Assembly: GCF_012847295.1 (NCBI RefSeq) | Contig: NZ_JABBDY010000004.1 | Location: 124,001-188,000, forward strand | DNA length: 64,000 nt | DNA from: Microbacterium sp. MF43 | GTDB taxonomy: Bacteria > Actinomycetota > Actinomycetes > Actinomycetales > Microbacteriaceae | Direction: 5' to 3' | Shown here: positions 28,856-37,172 of the stretch, piece by piece | Numbering within the stretch: position 1 is the first letter of the stretch | Layout of the letters: every line of letters begins with the position of its first letter | Notes under the pieces: generated by a model | Seen by the model: the letters and a program-made list of their open reading frames with translations, nothing else | Told to the model about the DNA's origin: nothing | The model's database searches: none | Made by a program: the position numbers and the translations under genes

Positions 28856-29767
28856 ATGGGTCTCGTGGACTTCTCCCTCGAATTCACCCCGGACCTCATC
28901 GCCGTCTTCCTCACGCTGTTCGTGCTCGAGATCGTGCTCGGCGTCGACAACGTCATCTTCATCTCGATCCTCGCGTCGAAGCTGCCGAAGGAGCAGCAGG
29001 CGAAGGCCCGCAATCTGGGTCTGACCCTCGCGATGCTCATCCGCGTGATCCTCGTGTTCTTCGCGGGCTGGATCATCACGCTGAAGGAGGAGGTCTTCTT
29101 CATCGGCGACCTCGGGTTCTCGTGGAAGGACCTCATCCTCATCGCGGGAGGTCTGTTCCTCGTCTACAAGGCGGTCACCGAGATACATCACAAGCTCGAG
29201 GGCGCCGAGGAGGAGCACGGATCGGGCAAGAAGGTCGCTCAGATCACCTTCGGGTCGGTCATCGCTCAGATCCTGCTGCTCGACATCGTCTTCTCGCTCG
29301 ACTCGGTGATCACGGCGGTCGGCATGACCGAGAACATGATCGTGATCATCACGGTCGTCGTGCTGTCGTTCGGCATCATGCTGTTCGCGTCGCGCTTCAT
29401 CTTCATGTTCGTCAACAAGCACCCCACCGTGAAGATGCTGGCGCTTTCGTTCCTGCTCCTCATCGGCGTGTTCCTGATCGCCGAGGGCTTCGGGCTGCAC
29501 ATCGACAAGGCCCTCATCTACATGCCGATGGCGTTCGCGGTGCTCGTCGAGGGCCTGAACCTGTGGGCGGCCGCCCGCAAGGCCAAGCGCGAGAAGCGCG
29601 CGCAGCACGCCGTCAAGCTGCGCCCGCAGTACCCCGACATCGACGAGTCCGTGGCGGTGCACACCGCACTCTCCGGCGCGGCCTCGGGCGGGTCGGTCGG
29701 TCTGTCGCGCAGGCCGGTGGCGAGCGAGGACGCGCCCTCCGAAGAGGAGCGCCAGGGCCTCGGCTGA
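28856..29767 (+). CDS. TerC family integral membrane protein
   Basis: A 303-aa TerC/Alx-type protein. Start MGLVDFSLEF at 28856. Family motifs are FVLEIVLGVDNVIFISILAS near residue 20, with the conserved Asp-Asn, and IVFSLDSVITAVGMTENM near residue 140. About seven to nine membrane segments are present, and the C-terminal ~55 residues are cytoplasmic and charged. TerC proteins are linked to tellurite resistance, metal (Mn2+) export and membrane protein metalation. The specific cation here cannot be told. It is monocistronic, followed by a GGATGCC-type palindrome. Confidence 0.92.
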   Translation: MGLVDFSLEFTPDLIAVFLTLFVLEIVLGVDNVIFISILASKLPKEQQAKARNLGLTLAMLIRVILVFFAGWIITLKEEVFFIGDLGFSWKDLILIAGGLFLVYKAVTEIHHKLEGAEEEHGSGKKVAQITFGSVIAQILLLDIVFSLDSVITAVGMTENMIVIITVVVLSFGIMLFASRFIFMFVNKHPTVKMLALSFLLLIGVFLIAEGFGLHIDKALIYMPMAFAVLVEGLNLWAAARKAKREKRAQHAVKLRPQYPDIDESVAVHTALSGAASGGSVGLSRRPVASEDAPSEEERQGLG

Positions 29768-29780
29768 GCTGTAGGGACGA

Positions 29781-29804
29781 CGGATGCCTCGGCCGAGGCA
29801 TCCG
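29781..29804. terminator. 24-bp perfect palindrome after terC
   Basis: The half-site CGGATGCCTCGG is followed by its exact complement, giving a 24-bp dyad 14 bp after the terC stop. It is of the same GGATGCC/GGCATCC type as the hairpins at 27507, 32143 and 39384 and probably terminates terC transcription. Confidence 0.7.
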
Positions 29805-29875
29805 TTCACGCGGGCGTCGTCTGGACTTCCCCCACCTGACACGACGTCGCAGGCCGCGCTCGGTTGGCTCGCCTC

Positions 29876-32131
29876 ATGAGCCCAATCCCCCGCTCGCGCG
29901 CCCTGCCGCGCGTCGTCGCCCTCACCGTCGCGGCCGTCACCGCCGCTTCCGTCCTGACCCCCGGCGCAGCCTTCGCCGCCCCCGACTCGACGCCGGGGAG
30001 CTCCGGCGCGGTCAAGGCCGTGGCCCCCACCCTCGTCGCGCGAGCGACGCTGTCGGCCGACCACCTCGAGCCCGGGCCGCCGTCCGGCGCGCTCGCCTCC
30101 TCGGCCAACGGGCGCACCGGTCCGTGGGACGGCCAGGTGATCCCCGGCTTCTCCGCCGCCATCGACAACGGCGACGGCACGTTCTGGGCGCAGCCCGACA
30201 ACGGCTTCGGCTCGAAGGCCAACTCGGCCGACTTCCTCCTTCGCAACTACCTCGTGCGCCCGGCCTGGGAGACGGCCGCGGGCGGTGACGGCACCATCGC
30301 CGTCGAACGGTTCCTCTCCTACAACGATCGCAACGGCGTGCTCGACTTCCCGATCGTCAACGAGAACACCGACGATCGCCTGCTCACGGGCGCCGACTTC
30401 GACATCGAGTCGGTCGTCCGCGCGGAGGACGGCACCTTCTGGGTCGGCGAGGAGTTCGGGCCGTTCCTCCTGCACTTCGACGCAGAAGGGACGCTCCTCG
30501 AGAAGCCGTACTCGCTTCCCGGCGCCAAATCGCCGCAGAATCCCTACCTGCAGCCGGGCGAGACGCCCCGCGTGCGTGCGAGCCGGGGCTTCGAGGCGCT
30601 CGCCGGGGCCGTCAGCGGGAAGTACCTCTACCCGATCGTCGAGGGGGCGTACGCGGACGATCCCGACCCCCGTCGCCGCGAGATTCTCGAGTTCGACGTG
30701 AAGCGCGGGCAGTACACCGGCCGCACCTGGAGCTACCAGACCGACCAGGAGGCGAACGTCATCGGCGACGCGTTCCTGTCCGGCAACGACCGCCTGCTGA
30801 TCGTCGAGCGCGACGACTTCGAAGGTGAGCAGTCCGTGACCAAGCGCATCTACGAAGTCGATCTCAAGCGCACCGACGCTCAGGGGTACCTCGAGAAGAC
30901 GCTCGTCGTCGATGCGCTGCGCATCCAGAACCCCGACCTGATCGGCGAGGGCGACGGCTACGGGACCGGTCTGGTCTTCTCACTGCCGGTCCAGTCGTTC
31001 GAGACGGTCGTGCAGCTCGCGGACGGGCGCCTGCTGATCGGCAACGACAACAACTACCCGGGCAACGACGCGCGCATCCCCGGCACGCCCGACGACACCG
31101 AGTTCGACATCATCGACCTGCAGCGCGAGCGCATCGAGCCCTCGGAGATCACCGTCGTCGGACACCGCGGTGCCAGCGGCCACCGGCCCGAGCACACCCT
31201 CGCGGCGTACGAGACCGCGATCGTCCAGTGCGCCGACTACATCGAGCCCGATGTGGTCTCGACGAAGGACGGCGTGCTCGTCGCGCGTCACGAGAACGAG
31301 ATCGGCGGCACGACCGACGTCTCGACACGGCCGGAGTTCGCCACCCGCCGCACGACCAAGACCATCGACGGTGCGCGCATCACAGGCTGGTTCACCGAGG
31401 ACTTCACCCTTGCCGAGCTGCGCACGCTGCGGGCCAAGGAGCGCCTGCCGCAGACGCGTCCGGCCAACACGGCGTTCGACGGGCTCTACCTTGTCCCGAC
31501 ACTCGACGAGGTGATCGACCTCGCCCGCCGCTCGATCAGCTGCGACGGCCGTCAGGTCGGCGTCTACCCCGAGACGAAGCACCCGACGTACTTCGACTCG
31601 ATCGGGCTGTCGCTCGAGGAGCCGCTCGCCGCGGCGCTCCAGCAGAACGGCGTCGACCGGGCTGATGCACCGGTGATCCTGCAGAGCTTCGAGGTCGGCA
31701 ACCTCAGGGACCTGAACGAGCTCACGAATGTGACCATCGCCCAACTCATCAGCCCGTCGGGGCGCCCCTACGACTTCACCGCCAGCGGGGACCCCCGCAC
31801 CTACCGGGATCTCGTGACACCCGCAGGCCTGGCGGAGATCGCGACCTACGCCGACGGCGTCGGTCTCGAGAAGTCGGTCATGATCCCGCGAACCGCGGCA
31901 GGCACCCTCGGAACCCCGACCACGGTGATCGCCGACGCGCACGCGGCCGGCCTCACCGTGCACGGCTGGACGTTCCGCCTCGAGAACCAGTTCCTGCCGG
32001 CCGAGTTCCGCTCGAGCACCGACCCCAACGCGCCGGGCGACCTGCCGGGCGAGATCCGGGTGTTCCTGAACGCGGGCATGGACGGCCTCTTCAGCGACCA
32101 GCCCGGGGTCGCGGTCGCGACGGTCGGCTGA
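29876..32131 (+). CDS. Secreted phytase-like esterase / glycerophosphodiester phosphodiesterase fusion
   Basis: A 751-aa exported two-domain protein. Residues 1-34 form a classic signal peptide ending near AAFAAP. Residues ~50-410 match the phytase-like (esterase-like activity of phytase) beta-propeller family (DFDIESVVRAEDGTFWVGEE, FGPFLLHFD, GFEALAGAVSG). Residues ~425-748 are a GDPD domain with the catalytic motif VVGHRGASGHRPEHTLAAYE and EPDVVSTKDGVLVARHENEI. GDPD enzymes split glycerophosphodiesters to glycerol-3-phosphate and alcohol; the propeller domain probably attacks another organic phosphate ester. A TTG 12 nt earlier is an alternative start. Together they suggest extracellular phosphate scavenging. 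No PhoP box was identified. Confidence 0.9.
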   Translation: MSPIPRSRALPRVVALTVAAVTAASVLTPGAAFAAPDSTPGSSGAVKAVAPTLVARATLSADHLEPGPPSGALASSANGRTGPWDGQVIPGFSAAIDNGDGTFWAQPDNGFGSKANSADFLLRNYLVRPAWETAAGGDGTIAVERFLSYNDRNGVLDFPIVNENTDDRLLTGADFDIESVVRAEDGTFWVGEEFGPFLLHFDAEGTLLEKPYSLPGAKSPQNPYLQPGETPRVRASRGFEALAGAVSGKYLYPIVEGAYADDPDPRRREILEFDVKRGQYTGRTWSYQTDQEANVIGDAFLSGNDRLLIVERDDFEGEQSVTKRIYEVDLKRTDAQGYLEKTLVVDALRIQNPDLIGEGDGYGTGLVFSLPVQSFETVVQLADGRLLIGNDNNYPGNDARIPGTPDDTEFDIIDLQRERIEPSEITVVGHRGASGHRPEHTLAAYETAIVQCADYIEPDVVSTKDGVLVARHENEIGGTTDVSTRPEFATRRTTKTIDGARITGWFTEDFTLAELRTLRAKERLPQTRPANTAFDGLYLVPTLDEVIDLARRSISCDGRQVGVYPETKHPTYFDSIGLSLEEPLAAALQQNGVDRADAPVILQSFEVGNLRDLNELTNVTIAQLISPSGRPYDFTASGDPRTYRDLVTPAGLAEIATYADGVGLEKSVMIPRTAAGTLGTPTTVIADAHAAGLTVHGWTFRLENQFLPAEFRSSTDPNAPGDLPGEIRVFLNAGMDGLFSDQPGVAVATVG

Positions 32132-32142
32132 CCTGACACCAG

Positions 32143-32174
32143 GAGCGGGCGGATGCTGCGGCATCCGCCTGCTC
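32143..32174. terminator. Hairpin after the phytase-like/GDPD gene
   Basis: A 14-bp stem (GAGCGGGCGGATGC with its complement, one G-U pair) closes a TGCG tetraloop, 11 bp after the stop codon. Again the stem is built on GGATGC/GCATCC. Confidence 0.8.
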
Positions 32175-32191
32175 TGCCGTCTGCGCATGCC

Positions 32192-32295
32192 GGTCGGCTC
32201 AGGAGCCGTCGAGCACCGGTCGGCTCAGGATCCGTCGAGCACCGGTCGGCTCAGGATCCGTCGAGCACCGGTCGGCTCAGGATCCGTCGAGCACC
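32192..32295. repeat. 26-bp tandem repeat, four copies, duplicating the 3' end of kdpE
   Basis: Four head-to-tail 26-bp units starting GGTCGGCTCAGGATCCGTCG. The unit nearest kdpE contains its last codons and stop (encoding VLDGS-stop on the minus strand); the other three are copies lying outside the gene. Three units appear identical; the outermost has one substitution (GGAGCC for GGATCC). Confidence 0.93.
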
Positions 32296-32957
32296 AGTCG
32301 GTACCCCATGCCCTGCTCGGTCAGGAGGTGCACCGGTCGCGAGGGGTCGGCCTCGAGCTTCTTTCGCAACTGCGACAGGTACAACCGCAGGTAGCCGGTG
32401 TCGGTGACCTGAGCGGTGCCCCAGATCTCCTTCAGCAGTGCCTGGCGGGTGACGAGCACCCCCGGATTGCGTGCGAGGAACTCGAGGATGAGCCATTCGG
32501 TGGGCGTCAGGTGCACGCGGTCGCCGCCGCGGGTCACCGACTTCGCCGCGAGATCGACGGTCACGTCGCCGAAGGAGACCACCGGAACGTCGGACGGCGC
32601 GACCACGCGGCGCGAGAGCGCGCGCAGTCGCGCGAGCAGCTCGTCGATCTGGAACGGCTTGGTGACGTAGTCGTCCGCACCGGCATCCAGCGCCTCGACC
32701 TTATCGGCGGAGCCGGTGCGTCCCGACACGACGATGATCGGCACCTGCGTCCAGCCGCGCAGCGCCTGGATCACCCGCACGCCGTCGAGCCGGGGCATCC
32801 CGAGATCGACCATGACGATGTCGGGCAGCTCCTTTGCCGCGAGGGCGATCGCCGAGGCGCCGTCGGGCGCGGCCACGACGTCGTAGTCGTGTGCGGCGAG
32901 CGTGATGCGCAGGGCGCGGACGAGCTGGGGGTCGTCGTCTGCGACGAGGATCTTCAC
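32277..32957 (-). CDS. kdpE: Response regulator KdpE
   Basis: A 226-aa OmpR-family regulator. The receiver domain has the acidic pocket ADDD (residues 6-9), phospho-acceptor Asp51 in MVDLGMPRLDG, and Lys100 in YVTKPF. Residues ~130-222 form the winged-helix DNA-binding domain (THLTPTEWLILEFLARNPGV-like: VHLTPTEWLILEFLARNPGV). It closely resembles KdpE, the activator of potassium uptake under K+ limitation or osmotic stress. Its start overlaps the kinase stop by 4 nt. The 3' end is embedded in the 26-bp tandem repeat. No kdpFABC genes are present in the window. Confidence 0.92.
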   Translation of the reverse strand: MKILVADDDPQLVRALRITLAAHDYDVVAAPDGASAIALAAKELPDIVMVDLGMPRLDGVRVIQALRGWTQVPIIVVSGRTGSADKVEALDAGADDYVTKPFQIDELLARLRALSRRVVAPSDVPVVSFGDVTVDLAAKSVTRGGDRVHLTPTEWLILEFLARNPGVLVTRQALLKEIWGTAQVTDTGYLRLYLSQLRKKLEADPSRPVHLLTEQGMGYRLVLDGS

Positions 32958-34426
32958 GGGCGGCCCTCGGGGACGGATGCCTCGGCCGCCGACAGCGCGA
33001 TCACCATGGTCAGTCCTCCGCCGGGGGTGTCCTCGGGGCTGAGCGTACCGCCCATCCCTTCGGTGAACCCCCTCGACAGCGCGAGTCCCAGACCGAGGCC
33101 GGTCGTGTTGTCGGTGTCGCCGAGGCGCTGGAATGGTGCGAACATGTCGTCGCGGCGGTCCATCGCGATTCCCGCGCCGTGATCGGCGACGCGGATCTCG
33201 ACCGCGCCCCGACGCGACCGTCCGGCGACCTCCACCTTCTCGTCCGCCGGGCTGAAGCGGAGCGCGTTGGCCAGCACGTTGACCAGAACGCGCTGCAGCA
33301 GCACGCCGTCCGCGGCGACCGGCGGCAGATCGGTCGGGAGGGTGACCTCGACGAGATCGGGACCGGCGCCGAGCTCGTCGAGCGCGGCCAGCACGACATC
33401 GGCGGCATCGACCGAGCCGAGCGAGACCGCCAGCACGCCGGCCTCGACGCGACTGACGTCGAGGAGGTCGGTCACGAGCGCCGACAGCGCCGACAGCGAC
33501 TCGTCGGCGGTCGAGATGAGCTCCTCGCGATCCTCGTCCGAAAGGCGCTGCCCGGCGGTGCGGAGCCCGCTCACCGCAGCCATCGCCGCCGCGAGCGGGC
33601 GCCGGATGTCGTGGCTCACCGCCGACAGGAGCGCCGTTCGCACACGGTCGGTCTCGGCGAGGACGGCGGCCTTGCGAGCGGTCTCGGTCAGTTCCGCGCG
33701 CTCGAGGGCGGCCCCGAGCTGCGCGACGACGGCATCGAGGAGACGCCGCTCCGCGTCGTCGAGCTCGCCGCCGTGCAGCTCGAGGGTGCCGCGGTCGCCG
33801 GGGCCGATCGGCACGCGCAGCACGCGTCCGTCGGGCACCGGCTCGCCATCGGTGGCGATCACCGTGCCGTCGGGCGCGAGCAGCCGCACACCCGTCACCG
33901 GAAACGCCTCGCGGGCGCGCGACACGAGCGCGGGAACGGCGCTCTCACCCCGCAGCACGCTCCCGGCAACGGTGGCGAGCAGGGCCGCTTCAGCCGTCGC
34001 CCGCTGCGCGATGCGCGCGCGTCGGGCGGCCTGATCGACGATGTAGCTCACGAGGATCGCGATCACGACGTAAAGGAACAGCGCCCACAGGTGCAGGGGG
34101 TCGGCGATCGTCACAGCGAACTGCGGCGCGACGAAGAGGTAGTCCAGGGTGAGCCCCGACAGCACCGCGGCGAACAGCGCCGGCCAGATGCCGCCGACGA
34201 GCGCGACGATCACGACGAGCAGTTGGAACGCGAGCACGTCGGACGTGATCGACTCGGGTGTGCGGATCGAGTAGAGCAGCCACGTCAGCAGCGGCCCGCC
34301 GACGAGCGCGACGACGAACCCCATGATGACGCGTCCGCGGCTGAGGGCCCCGCCGGGCACCTTCATCAATCCGCCGACGGCGCCGCCGACGAGCGCGACA
34401 CCCGAGCGCGATGCCTCGGACTCCAT
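32954..34426 (-). CDS. kdpD: KdpD-like sensor histidine kinase lacking the N-terminal KdpD/USP domains
   Basis: A 490-aa kinase. Residues ~30-125 contain four hydrophobic helices matching the DUF4118 membrane module of KdpD (DVLAFQLLVVIVALVGGIWP, LTLDYLFVAPQFAVTI). A GAF-like region follows, then the HisKA motif AVSHDIRRPLAAAMAAVSGL and the HATPase domain (NVLANALRFSPADEKVEVAG, TGLGLGLALSRGF). Complete KdpD proteins are about 850-900 aa and begin with a KdpD domain and a USP domain; both are missing here, and the protein opens with a short non-conserved leader. It overlaps kdpE by 4 nt. It could still be a functional kinase, but K+ or c-di-AMP sensing through the N-terminal domains is lost. 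Confidence 0.88.
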   Translation of the reverse strand: MESEASRSGVALVGGAVGGLMKVPGGALSRGRVIMGFVVALVGGPLLTWLLYSIRTPESITSDVLAFQLLVVIVALVGGIWPALFAAVLSGLTLDYLFVAPQFAVTIADPLHLWALFLYVVIAILVSYIVDQAARRARIAQRATAEAALLATVAGSVLRGESAVPALVSRAREAFPVTGVRLLAPDGTVIATDGEPVPDGRVLRVPIGPGDRGTLELHGGELDDAERRLLDAVVAQLGAALERAELTETARKAAVLAETDRVRTALLSAVSHDIRRPLAAAMAAVSGLRTAGQRLSDEDREELISTADESLSALSALVTDLLDVSRVEAGVLAVSLGSVDAADVVLAALDELGAGPDLVEVTLPTDLPPVAADGVLLQRVLVNVLANALRFSPADEKVEVAGRSRRGAVEIRVADHGAGIAMDRRDDMFAPFQRLGDTDNTTGLGLGLALSRGFTEGMGGTLSPEDTPGGGLTMVIALSAAEASVPEGRP

Positions 34427-34521
34427 GGCGACCCTCCTCCGTGCCCGGTTCGGGCCCGGGCGCGAGTCCCGGACCTTCGAATCCTAGGCTCGCCGGATGG
34501 CGGGGCCGCCGCGAGAGGGCG

Positions 34522-34541
34522 ATCCTCACGCAATCCATGCG
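34522..34541 (-). promoter_or_regulatory. 20-mer shared with the KimA-like gene upstream region
   Basis: ATCCTCACGCAATCCATGCG (as written on the plus strand) matches 18 of 20 bases with 39365-39384. It lies 96 bp upstream of the KdpD-like start, in the same orientation relative to the gene. Between it and the gene is TAGGAT (minus strand), a good -10. Candidate activator site, possibly for KdpE; this is inference. Confidence 0.55.
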
Positions 34542-34648
34542 GGGTGGGCCTCATGTCCCGGTGTTCGCGTCGGCTTCCCCGTTCGCAGCGGCTTGGCACC
34601 CTCGGGGCCTGGTTCCCGCGGGCCCTGTCGCACTGGGACTCTGGCCCG

Positions 34649-35058
34649 GTTCCCGGGGTTTGGGGCTGGTTCCGGGGTTCGGGGCTGGTCGGGGCTGGTT
34701 CCAGGGGTTCGGGGCTGGTTCCGGGGCTGGCTCCCGGGGGTTCGGGGCTGGTTCCGGGGTTTGGGGCTGGCGCTTGCGCGCCCCAAACGCGAGAGCGCGC
34801 CCCAAACGCGAGAGCGCGCCCCAAACGCGAGAGCGCGCCCCGAACGCGAGAGCGCGCCCCAAACCCGCATCGGCGGCATGCCGTCCGGGCGTGACCCCGC
34901 GGGTTCGGGCGGATGGCCGTGTCCGGAGCTGGCTGCTTGGTTCGGGGCTGGTTCCGGGGTTCGGGGTGGGTTCTAGCGCGCCCCAAACGCGAGAGCGCGC
35001 CCCAAACGCGAGAGCGCGCCCCAAACGCTAGAGCGCGCCCAAAACGCGAGCACGCCCC
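34649..35058. repeat. Composite array of two 19-bp repeat families, present twice
   Basis: The 641-bp gap between the KdpD-like gene and the small gene at 35068 contains no gene I can support. It holds a G-rich family close to GGTTCCGGGGTTCGGGGCT (34649-34770 and 34939-34970), each time followed by a family close to GCGCGCCCCAAACGCGAGA (34776-34865 and 34975-35058). In the first block the second family is exactly tandem at 34776, 34795, 34814 and 34833. At the junction GTTTGGGGC and GCCCCAAAC can pair as a 9-bp stem. The 19-bp period is not a multiple of three, which argues against coding. There are no spacers, so it is not a CRISPR array. Confidence 0.9.
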
Positions 35059-35067
35059 AGATCAGAG

Positions 35068-35253
35068 TCAGAGCGCTTCGAGCAGCCCCGCACCGAACAC
35101 GAATGCCGCGGCGCCGACGACCGCCAGCGCCGAGATGGCGAGGATCGTGACGACCAGCACGTTGCCGGCGATCGCCAGCAACGCGGCACCGAGGGCCGGG
35201 ATCCGGCGGCCCGGCGTCGTGCGAAGGGTGGTCGAGACGGTCGAATGCATCAT
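35068..35253 (-). CDS. Small two-helix membrane protein, unknown
   Basis: A 61-aa protein starting MMHSTVSTTLRTTPGRRIPA and continuing with two hydrophobic stretches (LGAALLAIAGNVLVVTILAI and SALAVVGAAAFVFGAGLLEA). GAGGG lies just upstream of the tandem ATG codons, supporting a start at 35253 or 35250. It directly borders the repeat array on its 3' side. I know no family for it. The hydrophobic pattern and ribosome-binding site support a real gene, but conservation is unknown. Confidence 0.55.
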   Translation of the reverse strand: MMHSTVSTTLRTTPGRRIPALGAALLAIAGNVLVVTILAISALAVVGAAAFVFGAGLLEAL

Positions 35254-35339
35254 GCCCTCGACGCTACGAAGCGGGGCGGGCCGAGGCATCCGCCCCCGGG
35301 CTCATCTCCCTCCACCGAAGGGATGATCCTCGCGCGGAC

Positions 35340-37063
<1,724 letters not shown>

Positions 37064-37172
37064 CTACGCCGTGCCGCCGCCCCGCGGCTGGGCGCGGCCT
37101 GGCGCCGATCACACGCGCAAACGGCCCTGCCGGCGCAAGCGGCCCTGAAGCCCGGCGGCGAGGGGCCGGGCG

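Noticed and set aside
34480-34495. TTCGAATCC resembling a tRNA T-loop
   Set aside because: No acceptor or anticodon stem can be built around it.
34366-35031. Several overlapping open frames on both strands in the repeat array
   Set aside because: The 19-bp repeat keeps multiple frames open; translations are Arg/Gly/Pro-rich repeats that shift frame between units and lack ribosome-binding sites.
34776-35058. Possible CRISPR array
   Set aside because: Units are head-to-tail with no unique spacers, and no cas genes are nearby.
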